Source: a virus
DNA length: 32,844 bases
Virus record (IMG/VR): IMGVR_UViG_3300021963_000414
Span: 1 to 32,844 of that record
Direction: 5' to 3' (one strand)
Positions within the stretch are counted from its first letter, which is position 1; each line of letters begins with the position of its first letter. A program made the position numbers and the translations under genes. This document shows positions 21,688 to 29,580 of this stretch, one piece after another. The notes beneath the pieces were generated by a model. The model had not been told where the DNA came from and made no database searches. It worked only from the letters and a program-made list of their open reading frames with translations.

Positions 21688-22074
21688 TCAAATACTCCTG
21701 ACAAATGTCAAGTCTAGTTTGTAAATATAGTCGTATTGACCGGTGCCGTCATTGACTATCTTTTCAATCTCCACATCCATCTTTTCTAAAGCCGCTCCCA
21801 AAACACCCACTGTGTAATCAATCAGCAACGCCCGCTGTAAATCCGTTGGCAACGCTGAGAAATAGGCTAGCCACTGAGCGTATTTTGCAGCGTCAACCCT
21901 CAGAGACATATAGAAATAGTCAAACTGATTGGCTTGTGGCACGGTCAATACATTGGTGTTAACCCTTTGGGACAGGTACTGATTGAGTGTCATCGTTGAC
22001 CTAAATGACAGCATCTCGTGCCGCTCTATAGGAATTGTCCCGTAGGATGCAAAAGTCTGAAGAAATACCGGCAT
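21688..22074 (-). CDS. Tail/baseplate-type protein, 128 aa
   Basis: Strand-rich N-terminus (MPVFLQTFASYGTIPIERHE), a helical middle (YAQWLAYFSALPTDLQRALL) and a C-terminal strand pair (YDYIYKLDLTFVRS). Similar in size and layout to the following gene. Its start overlaps the tape measure stop by one base. Gene order suggests a tail-tip or baseplate role; no family recognised. Confidence 0.5.
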   Translation of the reverse strand: MPVFLQTFASYGTIPIERHEMLSFRSTMTLNQYLSQRVNTNVLTVPQANQFDYFYMSLRVDAAKYAQWLAYFSALPTDLQRALLIDYTVGVLGAALEKMDVEIEKIVNDGTGQYDYIYKLDLTFVRSI

Positions 22075-24413
22075 TAGGATTGCTTCCGATTTTTAAAAAA
22101 TTCACTGCGACTCAGGTAATCCAAAAATTGCCCTTGTGCGCTTCTAAGCGAGTTGATAATTTCGGTGCCACTCATTTGAGAGCTAACATTGACAGTTTGG
22201 TTGTAATTAATTACCACCGACTGACTTTCATTACTGTTATTTACCGGTGCAGGTAGCACACCGCCCGCACTGACTGCTGACAGCACTGGTGACACATTTC
22301 CTTGAATGTTTGGTAATGGCAGCGACGCAAGTATAGATTTTAGGCGGCCTAATAACTCGCCGCCATTGATGTTTGCCGCAAAAGTGCCTAACAGCGCTTG
22401 CCCGGATTTGTCCAAATCTTTCAATGGCCCTTCCTTGGCCGGTGAACTGGGTAGCAGGTTACGAACTTGCTTGACACTATTGGACACGGCATTGTAAGCA
22501 TTAGCCGCACTTGATGCCACCCCTTGAGCAAACGACTGCATCAAAGACGCGCCAGAGTTGAAAAACTGGGGGACGGCATTTTGCACTGCTGACACAGCTT
22601 GAGCCACAGCACTCTTGACATTATTTACCACCCCAATAACGCCCTGGAACGAATTAGTTGCGGCATTGACCATACCATTCAGCGTTGATATCAGGGTTGA
22701 AACAACACCGCCTACCGATTGAGCCACCCCATTAAATGCTTGCCCAACACCGGAAACCGCCTGGGTCACACCGCTGATTACCAACGAAAGGGCCGCTTTG
22801 CTCTGGGAGGCAACATTGGAAATGTACGCAATGGCCGGCTCTAAATTGGTTTTTGCTGCCAACGCAATGGGGGCCAAAATGGCTATTACTGAATTGCCCA
22901 ACGAGGCAAAAGCACTGCCAACCGATTTTAATGCCGCCCATAAATTGCCCATAAGGTAGCCGGCTAGGCTGACTAAAGCATCTCTGCATCCCCCAACATT
23001 GAACGTCAGAGCTACCACAGCGGCAACGGCTGCAGCAATTAATCCAGGCACCGATATCAAAGCACCGCCCACAGCTGCAATGGCTGTACCCAAACCGCCT
23101 AAACCAACCGACAGTGCCCCTGTGACACTGCCCATACCAGCTAGGGCCGCACTGGCACCACCAACAGCACCGCTAATGGCTGTGAAAGCGGTTATCATTC
23201 CACCTATAGCCGTCACAACAGGGCCAATAACCGCTAAGCCCCCACCAGCAATTACAAAAAATTTTGCCCATTCCGGGTTGTTATTCAGAAAGGCTGATAA
23301 GCGCTGGGCTAATGGGGTCAGAACGGCTAAAGCTTGGCTTAACAATGGAACAAGCACTGAACCTAATTGCACCCCTAATGCCGTTAATTGAGCCTGCAAA
23401 ACTTTCGACTGCATTGCAGGGTCTTGCATTTTAAGTCCAAACTCTGACTGCATTTTGGCCAAATTGGCTGTGTCATCGCCTGCAACTTTGAACGCACTTG
23501 AAAGTTTTGTCGTTTGAGTTGCTAGAGTGGCAATTTCTGATGAGGATGTTTTGCCAAATATCTGTATCAGCAAGCTGCTCTTTTGAACGGGGTCAGAAAT
23601 ACTATTTAATCTATTTAAAAACGTCAACAATGAGCCGGTTGCATCCTTGCTCATTGACTGGCCAAAAGTTGCCGCTGAAAATCCCATTGACTCAAAAGCC
23701 GCTTTCGCTTGTGGGGTGGCACTTCCTATGGTGAAAAGTTTTTCTGCAAAGTTTTGGAATGCCGTCCCCGCTCTTTCCGGAGCTATACCTACCGACTCAA
23801 ACACGGAACCAAAGGATGCCACCTGGTTAGCGGTCAGCCCCATCGTCTTGCCAACAGCCCCAACCCTGGAAGTGAACTCCAAAATATTCGGGGTAGTCCC
23901 ACCAATCTTGTCATCCAAAGCATTTACAGCAGCGCCAAATTTTTCAAACTCTGCCGTATTCTGTTGAAAGATTGTTTTGATGGCCCCAGCCTTTTTCGTG
24001 AACTCCCCAATAGGCACATCTGTAATACCGCTTAATTTGGCCAAAACCTGACCAAAAGCAGCAACCTCATCCTTAGCCACACCTAACTTACCCGCTTCCG
24101 CCGCAACATTGGCAAACTCCGTAGGCAGTAACCCCAGTGAGGGGGCCATTGTCAGAATTTCTTTGGAGAGCGCCGCTGTTTCCTTTTTAGTTAAGTCCAA
24201 AGTGCGTGCGGAATTATTCATGGCTGAATTAAACTCCACCGCTTTGGCTGTAGCTGCCCCCATACCAGCAACTATGGGCAGCGTGATACCGGCTGTCATA
24301 GCCCCGCCAATTGCGGCAAAGTTCTTGCCACTGAATTGGCCCATCATACTGTTGAATGCGGTCAGCGCCTGATTTGTTTGGAGCGCTACCAGGATTTCTA
24401 ATGTGTCTGCCAT
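22074..24413 (-). CDS. Tail tape measure protein
   Basis: 779 residues, the longest structural protein. The N-terminal 350 residues match the TP901/phage tail tape measure core (FNSAMNNSARTLDLTKKETA, then G-L-T-A-N-Q-V-A-S-F-G-S-V-F-E-S-V-G-I). The middle has long hydrophobic Ala/Gly helices (around 385-480), probable membrane-inserting segments used during DNA entry. By the usual rule of about 1.5 angstrom per residue the tail would be roughly 115 nm. It starts 23 bases from repeat R5; no ordinary tail chaperone genes with a frameshift lie upstream, which is unusual and fits a broken gene order. Confidence 0.9.
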   Translation of the reverse strand: MADTLEILVALQTNQALTAFNSMMGQFSGKNFAAIGGAMTAGITLPIVAGMGAATAKAVEFNSAMNNSARTLDLTKKETAALSKEILTMAPSLGLLPTEFANVAAEAGKLGVAKDEVAAFGQVLAKLSGITDVPIGEFTKKAGAIKTIFQQNTAEFEKFGAAVNALDDKIGGTTPNILEFTSRVGAVGKTMGLTANQVASFGSVFESVGIAPERAGTAFQNFAEKLFTIGSATPQAKAAFESMGFSAATFGQSMSKDATGSLLTFLNRLNSISDPVQKSSLLIQIFGKTSSSEIATLATQTTKLSSAFKVAGDDTANLAKMQSEFGLKMQDPAMQSKVLQAQLTALGVQLGSVLVPLLSQALAVLTPLAQRLSAFLNNNPEWAKFFVIAGGGLAVIGPVVTAIGGMITAFTAISGAVGGASAALAGMGSVTGALSVGLGGLGTAIAAVGGALISVPGLIAAAVAAVVALTFNVGGCRDALVSLAGYLMGNLWAALKSVGSAFASLGNSVIAILAPIALAAKTNLEPAIAYISNVASQSKAALSLVISGVTQAVSGVGQAFNGVAQSVGGVVSTLISTLNGMVNAATNSFQGVIGVVNNVKSAVAQAVSAVQNAVPQFFNSGASLMQSFAQGVASSAANAYNAVSNSVKQVRNLLPSSPAKEGPLKDLDKSGQALLGTFAANINGGELLGRLKSILASLPLPNIQGNVSPVLSAVSAGGVLPAPVNNSNESQSVVINYNQTVNVSSQMSGTEIINSLRSAQGQFLDYLSRSEFFKNRKQS
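22340..22352. repeat. TTAGGCGGCCTAA palindrome in the tape measure gene
   Basis: Perfect copy; encodes L-L-G-R-L-K on the minus strand. Confidence 0.8.
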
Positions 24414-24436
24414 TTGTTTGGGTTATTGTTGTGTCT

Positions 24437-24736
24437 GCCACACCTACCACACCCTATTTTTAGGGTAGGGTGTTGGCAGACTCATCCGTGGAAAGTCACA
24501 GTTCCCTAGGAGTCTAGAACTTGCCACACTCTACCACACTCTACCACCCCCTATTTCTAATAAATAAGGAGAAGAATGATGGGTGGGGAGGGGGGTGGAT
24601 AAAGGGGAGTAGTTTATAAGGAGTTTTCAAAACAGGGGGTGGTAGAGTGTGGCAGAGTGTGGCAACCCTGGAAGCGCCTCCACCATTGACTTTCCACGGA
24701 TGAGTCTGCCAACACCCTATTTTTGGGGGGTGTGGC
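24437..24736 (+). repeat. R5: 300-bp three-hairpin repeat
   Basis: Same architecture as R1 but the most diverged full copy. In the stem, CCACACTCT replaces CCACACCCT, which improves pairing with AGAGTGTGG of the other side. The loop reads ATGATGGGTGGGGAGGGG; the micro-ORF (24576-24602) becomes M-M-G-G-E-G-G-G with TAA. Confidence 0.95.
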
Positions 24737-24836
24737 TACTTATATAGCTGTTTGATGTACTTGACCATATACGGTAGATAACTGCCTATGGCCCAAAAGG
24801 TTAATTCGGTGGGTATCGAAAAATGGGCCCAAATTA
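24737..24836. other. Non-coding spacer after R5
   Basis: About 100 bases. It holds a 25-codon open frame at 24788-24865 with no ribosome-binding site, overlapping the end of the minus-strand gene; I do not call it. No terminator with a clear stem was seen. Confidence 0.35.
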
Positions 24837-25286
24837 CTACGACATCTTGGGGCGCGATTGGGTAAAAAAAGATGTAAAGTGCTTAACCAAAATCTCGGCG
24901 TGGTGGAAACTTAAGTTATTGGAAATGTCCGCTATTTTGGTGTACTCAGTTTCACCCACTGTTTTCGCCTTGTAGCAAGTATGGATGGCCAGTTTCATTG
25001 CTTTGCCGGTATCCTCTTGCATCATTGCGCTGAAATGAAAATAAAAAGCCCCTGGCACGCTTTCTATTCGGTCAAACTCATAACCTTCGTAAATACAAGG
25101 CATCTCCACCGACAGAGCGCTGTTTTTTCCATTGATGGCCCCCATAAAAGCTAGGGTTTCCCAAAAATCTTTATCGGGGTCAAACTCTGTATAGGTTTGG
25201 ATTAACCAGCGGTCAGCCTGCTCAGAACGCGATTTGCCTCCTAACCTGGACACATATTCAAAATAAGCGCTAAAAGGAATGGCCAT
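24837..25286 (-). CDS. Hypothetical protein, 149 aa
   Basis: Soluble protein, aromatic-rich (PFSAYFEYVSRLGG, FDPDKDFWETLAFMGA, GAFYFHFSAMMQEDTG) with a possible helical C-terminus. It is divergent from the terminase operon, sharing a 42-base intergenic region where TATAAT on the minus strand (25316 to 25311) overlaps the plus-strand -10. Divergent single genes at such a position are often regulators or early genes, but no DNA-binding motif is seen. Function unknown. Confidence 0.6.
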   Translation of the reverse strand: MAIPFSAYFEYVSRLGGKSRSEQADRWLIQTYTEFDPDKDFWETLAFMGAINGKNSALSVEMPCIYEGYEFDRIESVPGAFYFHFSAMMQEDTGKAMKLAIHTCYKAKTVGETEYTKIADISNNLSFHHAEILVKHFTSFFTQSRPKMS

Positions 25287-25310
25287 ATGGTATAGTATTA
25301 GATTAAACGT

Positions 25311-25329
25311 ATTATAACGCGCTTATATA
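25311..25329. promoter_or_regulatory. Overlapping divergent -10 boxes and ACGCGCTTATATATG start motif
   Basis: ATTATAAC gives TATAAC on the plus strand (25313-25318) and TATAAT on the minus strand (25316 to 25311). ACGCGCTTATATATG (25317-25331) includes the start codon of the terminase small-subunit gene and is repeated exactly at 29230-29244 before the adaptor/portal operon. The expected start site is only about four bases from the ATG, suggesting a leaderless message. Confidence 0.6.
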
Positions 25330-25895
25330 TGTCCAATGACTTTCTAACAGCCTTAAAAAATAATAGTGATATTGTTGGGGCCCTTAATGAAAGTGGCATG
25401 TCTCCCAAAGAATATCAGACACTCTACAATTGCGATGAACAATTCCGTAAAAATGTGGATTCCGTTCTCACCGGCAAAACCATCTGTCTTGATGGGAGAA
25501 TCCGGGAGATGGGTCAGCGCAAACTTTTAGACTTACTCGAACATGGTCAAACTGTTCGTAGAATAAAACGCAGAATGCGCTATGGCCCAGATGGCGATTT
25601 ACTTTTCACTGATGTGACAACAGAATCCCTTGAAAGTGGCGCCCCAGAATGGGCTATCCGCGCTGCCATCCAACGAACTGAAATTGAGGATGCCCTGACT
25701 GTTCTGGCCAGCGAATCCCTCTTGCCAACCGATACTGTCCGCGCCGTTATGTCTCAACTGACAAAGAGCCGCCAGGACATTCATACCATCCTTGGCGGCG
25801 TTCGGGACGCTGCGACCGGCGATACAAATTCCGCCATCCTTGAAGCGCAGGCAGCTCTACTTGGTGTCACCCCTGAACAGCTTAATCATGCGTAA
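25329..25895 (+). CDS. Probable terminase small subunit, 188 aa
   Basis: Helical soluble protein directly upstream of, and overlapping by 8 bases, the terminase large subunit gene. The N-terminal 60 residues (SPKEYQTLYNCDEQFRKNVD) could be the DNA-recognition part; residues 60-100 are basic (RRIKRRMRYGPDG); the C-terminus ends LLGVTPEQLNHA. Small terminase subunits find the packaging site and stimulate the large subunit. The call rests on position and general layout, not on a specific signature. The start codon lies within the ACGCGCTTATATATG motif. Confidence 0.65.
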   Translation: MSNDFLTALKNNSDIVGALNESGMSPKEYQTLYNCDEQFRKNVDSVLTGKTICLDGRIREMGQRKLLDLLEHGQTVRRIKRRMRYGPDGDLLFTDVTTESLESGAPEWAIRAAIQRTEIEDALTVLASESLLPTDTVRAVMSQLTKSRQDIHTILGGVRDAATGDTNSAILEAQAALLGVTPEQLNHA

Positions 25896-27237
25896 ACTCT
25901 ATAAAGCGCTTAGTTCCTCCTCTACACTTCCCGCTTTTAGGCAGCCTAAAAACTTCGACGGTTCCCCACTAACCGAGTTACTCTACCGCTCTCAGCTATT
26001 GTGGCTGACCGATTCCTCACAGATGATGATTGCTGAGAAGGGCCGCCAAATAGGTTTTAGTTGGGTGGACTCTTTAAAATCCGTCATTGAAGCCACTCGC
26101 CCCAATAACCCTCGGAACACCTACTACACATCTTTCAACCGCGATACCACCGAAAATTACATCCGTTACGCTACTAAATGGGCACAGTCTCTAGGTCACA
26201 TCCTAGGTCAAACGGCTGGTATCCGGCTTATTGATGACAAAGATACCCTTATGTATCGCCTCAGATTCCTCAACGGTTTCAGCATCACAGCCCTTGCCGG
26301 CAATGCTGTCAACTTGCGGGACAAGTCTGGGGCCGCCATCGTTGTTGATGAGGCTGCATTTAGGCTAGATTTGCCATCCATAATTGATGCCGCCACCGCT
26401 TGTGTTGTTTGGGGCGGCAGTCTAAGGGTCTTTTCAACTCACTTTGGAATTGACTCACCCTTTAATACTCTCATCGGTGAAGCCCAACAGCGCAATTTTT
26501 CCCACCATAGAATACCCTTTAGACTCGCTGTTGATGAAGGGCTTTACAAACGTGTCTGCATTCGTACCGGTCAAGAATGGACTAAAGAGAAAGAGTCTCG
26601 CTGGGTAGATGGCATCTACAGAATGTACGGTGCCGGGGCTAGTCAGGAACTAGACTGCATTCCTTCCGATAATGGCGGTTTAGGACTCTTCAAAAATATT
26701 CTGTACACTTCCTGTGTTTCTAACCCCGAAACGGTTTTTCGCATCCGCAGTTGGGATTTAGCCGCCACGGAGAAAAACGGTTGCTACTCTGTCGGCTGTC
26801 TGATGTGTTACGACACTCTCAGCCGTTCTATAGTTCTTGAGGATGTTATTGAAGGGCAATGGGGGGCCCTTGATGGTGACAACATCCTCATCAGCACCGC
26901 CAAAAATGACGGCCCTTCCACATACCTTATTATTGAAGCTGAAGCCGGTAGCGAATCTATTCGATGGCAGCGTTATATCATTGAACAGCTTCGTGGCTAC
27001 AATATCCAGTTTATTCGGCCATCCACTGATAAACTTACTAGAGCCATCCCATTGGCTAATGCTTTTAATTTAGGCAACCTAAAAGTAGTAGACAGCCCCC
27101 ATAACCGCGATATGATGTCTATGCTTAAGCGCTTTAGTGCTAAAAAACAGCCCCTAATCACAGATTTATGCGACTCTTTGGCACAAGGTTACACCTTTTT
27201 AGCTAATCACTTTATGGATACTATGTTGGGATTATGA
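25888..27237 (+). CDS. Terminase large subunit (Mu gp28-like)
   Basis: 449 residues from ATG 25888; the frame is open from 25792 but that would overlap the small-subunit gene by 104 bases. The ATPase has the atypical Walker A A-E-K-G52-R-Q-I-G-F-S58-W, as in Mu gp28-type terminases (R-Q/R-I-G-x-S/T), and Walker B I-V-V-D-E155-A-A. The nuclease domain begins R-I-R-S-W-D-L-A-A-T with the metal-binding Asp near residue 290, then I-I-E-A-E-A-G-S. It translocates and cuts phage DNA during head filling. Its start region carries a TTAGGCAGCCTAA palindrome. ATGA overlap with the next gene. Confidence 0.88.
   Translation: MRKLYKALSSSSTLPAFRQPKNFDGSPLTELLYRSQLLWLTDSSQMMIAEKGRQIGFSWVDSLKSVIEATRPNNPRNTYYTSFNRDTTENYIRYATKWAQSLGHILGQTAGIRLIDDKDTLMYRLRFLNGFSITALAGNAVNLRDKSGAAIVVDEAAFRLDLPSIIDAATACVVWGGSLRVFSTHFGIDSPFNTLIGEAQQRNFSHHRIPFRLAVDEGLYKRVCIRTGQEWTKEKESRWVDGIYRMYGAGASQELDCIPSDNGGLGLFKNILYTSCVSNPETVFRIRSWDLAATEKNGCYSVGCLMCYDTLSRSIVLEDVIEGQWGALDGDNILISTAKNDGPSTYLIIEAEAGSESIRWQRYIIEQLRGYNIQFIRPSTDKLTRAIPLANAFNLGNLKVVDSPHNRDMMSMLKRFSAKKQPLITDLCDSLAQGYTFLANHFMDTMLGL
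25937..25949. repeat. TTAGGCAGCCTAA palindrome in the terminase gene
   Basis: Perfect copy, flanked by further symmetric T and A bases; encodes F-R-Q-P-K. Confidence 0.8.
27070..27082. repeat. TTAGGCAACCTAA palindrome-family member
   Basis: Encodes N-L-G-N-L-K near the end of the terminase gene. Confidence 0.7.
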
Positions 27238-27560
27238 GTATTGTCAGTCCTGTCACAATTTCTGTCGGTGCCGGTGAGGATAGAGAATGGACTTTTTCTG
27301 TCGTAGGTTTCAATCTAACCAACCATGTTCTGAAATGCCTGATGTCCAAAGATGGCGTGGCTAATCCGGCTTGGGAATTGTCCGCGACTGTCCAGTCATC
27401 AAGCACTTTCCTTCTGGCCATCACAGCGGCTCAATCCAGTGTTTTCCCAGCCGGTGAGTACACTAGCGACATTCGAGCTGAAGATACTACTACCGGCAAG
27501 CGCCGTTTTATTGTCCCGCAGATGCTGGTTACTATCAATGAGCAAGTTACTAAAACCTAA
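27234..27560 (+). CDS. Small strand-rich structural protein, 108 aa
   Basis: Starts with ATGA overlap of the terminase stop. Pattern: ISVGAGEDREWTFSVVGFNL..., then F-L-L-A-I-T-A-A-Q-S-S-V-F-P-A-G-E-Y-T-S-D-I-R-A-E-D: an immunoglobulin-like or BppU-type domain that phages use as fibre or baseplate attachment parts. It is followed by two fibre-like genes, so a host-contact or fibre-assembly role is likely. A structural gene between terminase and portal is not the usual order. Confidence 0.55.
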   Translation: MSIVSPVTISVGAGEDREWTFSVVGFNLTNHVLKCLMSKDGVANPAWELSATVQSSSTFLLAITAAQSSVFPAGEYTSDIRAEDTTTGKRRFIVPQMLVTINEQVTKT

Positions 27561-27910
27561 TGTCTTTTATAATCTTTGAGCTGCCTGAACCTTCTTTGGT
27601 CATCACTCTCGCACCAACTGAAGTCATTACTGTTAACTACGGTTTGACCGTTGATGGTGAGTCAGCCACATTGCTTGAACCTTCCCGCCGTGAGTTTTCC
27701 TTTGTGGATGCCGATTTGACCAATAACCGCATCACCTTTATCCACAATTTAGGCGGCCAAGATTTTGTCGATTACGCTCTATGGGCCCCACAATTCGATG
27801 ACCGCGTTACCCCAGATAAAACCATTTACTCCGTCAATCAGCTGACTTTGGATTTATCCTCATTTCGCCCGCTGATTGGTTCCTGGAAAATTATGATTGA
27901 GCGAAACTAA
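27560..27910 (+). CDS. Small virion/fibre-associated protein, 116 aa
   Basis: One-base overlap with the previous gene. The C-terminal 65 residues (F-V-D-A-D-L-T-N-N-R-I-T-F-I-H-N-L, ... L-T-L-D-L-S-S-F-R-P-L-I-G-S-W-K-I-M-I) match in layout the C-terminus of the next gene (T-W-V-H-N-L, ... V-V-I-D-L-T-G-L-T-I-T-G-T-W-T-A-I-M). Both therefore share a small domain, possibly a fibre tip. A TTAGGCGGCC palindrome variant encodes the N-L-G-G-Q segment. Confidence 0.55.
   Translation: MSFIIFELPEPSLVITLAPTEVITVNYGLTVDGESATLLEPSRREFSFVDADLTNNRITFIHNLGGQDFVDYALWAPQFDDRVTPDKTIYSVNQLTLDLSSFRPLIGSWKIMIERN
27749..27761. repeat. TTAGGCGGCCAAG palindrome-family variant
   Basis: Left arm perfect, right arm CCAAG. 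Encodes N-L-G-G-Q. Confidence 0.5.
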
Positions 27911-27911
27911 T

Positions 27912-28877
27912 ATGTCATCAACTTTCGGTAAAATCTCTCTCGTTAGCGGCAGTAATGAAATATCTTTAAGGGCCCGCACAGGTCTGGCTGTCGATTATAC
28001 TCTCGTTTTCCCTAACACTGCCCCCGGTAATAACCAGACACTCAAATGGGATAATACCAATTCCACTTTTGTCTGGGGCGTCGCAAGCCTTTCTCTGACT
28101 TCAGCTGATGCCAACTCCTTTACTGTTAACGACACCAGCGGCGGGGATGGCACGGCTTTTACTCTGGGCTACCCTTCGCGAAACCAGTCTTTATTTCTGG
28201 CTTCCCCTAGCGGCGGTGCCGGTGTACCCACTTTCCGTTCTATTGTTGACGCCGATATTACTTCCCTTGACGCCGCCAAACTAATCGGCACTATTGCACC
28301 CGCCCAAATTCCCTCTGGCACTAACGCATCCAGTTGGCAGATTGGTGTCTCATCTGGTAACACTCGGCTTGTGGCTGATACCACCAGTATGGCCATACGC
28401 AAATCTGACAACTCTCTTGCAGACTTGGTTGTTAACAAAATCACCGCAACTCAGGTTGATTTCGTTAATGTCTCCACTGTTGACATCGGGGACAATATAA
28501 TTCGTCTGAATACGCTTCTTAGTGACCTCGGCACCCCAACTCAAGATGCTGGACTTCAAATCAAACGAGGCGCTCAGACCGACTTCCAAATTCTCTTTCA
28601 GGAATCAACAGACCAATTAGTAGCTGGGTTTGTTGGCACTCTCTACCCTGTTGCTCGGATAATCTCACGCACCTTTACCTCATCAGATGTCGTCTCCAGT
28701 AACTTGACATGGGTGCATAACTTAAACACACAACTACTAGGAAATGTGTCGGTTATGAACTCATCTGGCAAGGCTTTTGGGGTCGGTTACACTACCGGGG
28801 GTAACGCTAACCAAGTTGTAATTGACTTGACTGGATTGACAATTACAGGAACCTGGACAGCTATTATGGTTGCGTAG
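27912..28877 (+). CDS. Tail fibre or collar-like protein, 321 aa
   Basis: Start at ATG 27912, two bases after the previous stop; an upstream TTG at 27897 would overlap. Sequence style is that of phage fibres: repeated short strands, many Ser/Thr/Asn/Gly, and segments such as ALGNNQTLKWDNTNS-like NNQTLKWDNTNSTFVWG, then I-V-D-A-D-I-T-S-L-D-A-A-K-L-I-G-T-I. The last 65 residues repeat the domain of the preceding gene (H-N-L motif). It probably forms a trimeric fibre or collar structure used in host contact. It is the last gene before the structured non-coding region. Confidence 0.65.
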   Translation: MSSTFGKISLVSGSNEISLRARTGLAVDYTLVFPNTAPGNNQTLKWDNTNSTFVWGVASLSLTSADANSFTVNDTSGGDGTAFTLGYPSRNQSLFLASPSGGAGVPTFRSIVDADITSLDAAKLIGTIAPAQIPSGTNASSWQIGVSSGNTRLVADTTSMAIRKSDNSLADLVVNKITATQVDFVNVSTVDIGDNIIRLNTLLSDLGTPTQDAGLQIKRGAQTDFQILFQESTDQLVAGFVGTLYPVARIISRTFTSSDVVSSNLTWVHNLNTQLLGNVSVMNSSGKAFGVGYTTGGNANQVVIDLTGLTITGTWTAIMVA

Positions 28878-29131
28878 TAGACTTTGCATTCCCATATAAG
28901 TCCATTTGGCTCTAAAACGGTCTTGATTGCCCTATGTCACAAACCAATCTACCAAAAATAGTCAAAAATCCTGTGGAAATTTAGACCCTTTTGAGGAGCA
29001 TTTACCCCCAAAAGGGCTTATATGGGGGTGCAAAGTCTAAATTTGGTCTATAACTAGAGGACAAAAAAACGTGAAGTAGATGTAAAGCGACTAGACTAAT
29101 TTAAACAAGACTAATTAAAATTAGACATGCT
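28878..29131. other. Structured non-coding region with a 21-bp inverted repeat
   Basis: GACTTTGCATTCCCATATAA (from 28879) and its near-complement ending at 29038 match at about 19 of 21 positions around a ~118-base interior. Inside, CCCTTTTG and CAAAAGGG (about 28987-29018) form a second stem. The rest is AT-rich (29080-29130). No gene found. It may be a terminator/regulatory RNA for the fibre gene or, with the iterons that follow, part of a replication origin. Confidence 0.5.
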
Positions 29132-29236
29132 GCAACACACATAATACGCGCTAAAACACATCAAGTACGCGCTAAAACACATCAAGTACGCGCTAAAACA
29201 CATCAAGTACGCGCTAAAACACATCAAGTACGCGCT
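29132..29236 (+). repeat. Five 21-bp iterons before the adaptor/portal operon
   Basis: Four perfect copies of AAAACACATCAAGTACGCGCT (29153-29236) preceded by one degenerate copy (29132-29152). The period of 21 bases equals two helical turns, so bound proteins would lie on one face of the DNA. There are no spacers, so it is not a CRISPR. The next bases, TATATATG, contain the start codon at 29242. Either an operator array for late expression or replication iterons. Confidence 0.9.
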
Positions 29237-29241
29237 TATAT

Positions 29242-29580
29242 ATGCTTAAACCTGATGCATTTCTTATTGTCCAAAGTGTCAACCCTGACGCCAATCCTAC
29301 AGTCATCAATGATTTGCTTGAAGCCAGTAAAGCAAAAACTCAATCTGGGACTGTGACTTACCGCCCATACATCGTTGCCGCTCACACCCTCTCACTCAAT
29401 CCACCAAACAGTAACCTCAAGAAAGCTGACACTCTGGAATGGTTTGACTGGCAATCCAGAGTTAACCAGGCTCTAGCTCTACAAGCCCAAATTGACGCTT
29501 CATTAATTGACATCCCTAGCGGTTGGCAGACATTTCCTGTTGCCTTCTCCTCTTTTGTATCTAACAGTGGACTCCTATGA
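29242..29580 (+). CDS. Probable head-tail adaptor-like protein, 112 aa
   Basis: Small helical protein with D-A-N-P-T-V-I-N-D-L-L-E-A-S-K-A and Y-R-P-Y-I-V-A-A-H-T-L-S-L, similar in style to small phage adaptor proteins that carry a helical bundle. ATGA overlap with the portal gene. The start codon follows the iterons directly (CGCGCTTATATATG), without a ribosome-binding site, so translation may be leaderless. The role is inferred from position next to the portal. Confidence 0.5.
   Translation: MLKPDAFLIVQSVNPDANPTVINDLLEASKAKTQSGTVTYRPYIVAAHTLSLNPPNSNLKKADTLEWFDWQSRVNQALALQAQIDASLIDIPSGWQTFPVAFSSFVSNSGLL

Noticed and set aside
24788-24865. 25-codon open frame with ATG
   Set aside because: No Shine-Dalgarno sequence and it overlaps the end of the minus-strand gene; no support beyond an open frame.
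25888-26100. Terminase inactive because Walker A lacks G-K-S/T
   Set aside because: R-Q-I-G-x-S/T variants are normal in Mu gp28-type terminases, so the gene is likely functional.
29132-29236. CRISPR array
   Set aside because: The 21-bp units are directly adjacent with no spacers and no cas genes are present; iterons or an operator array fit better.
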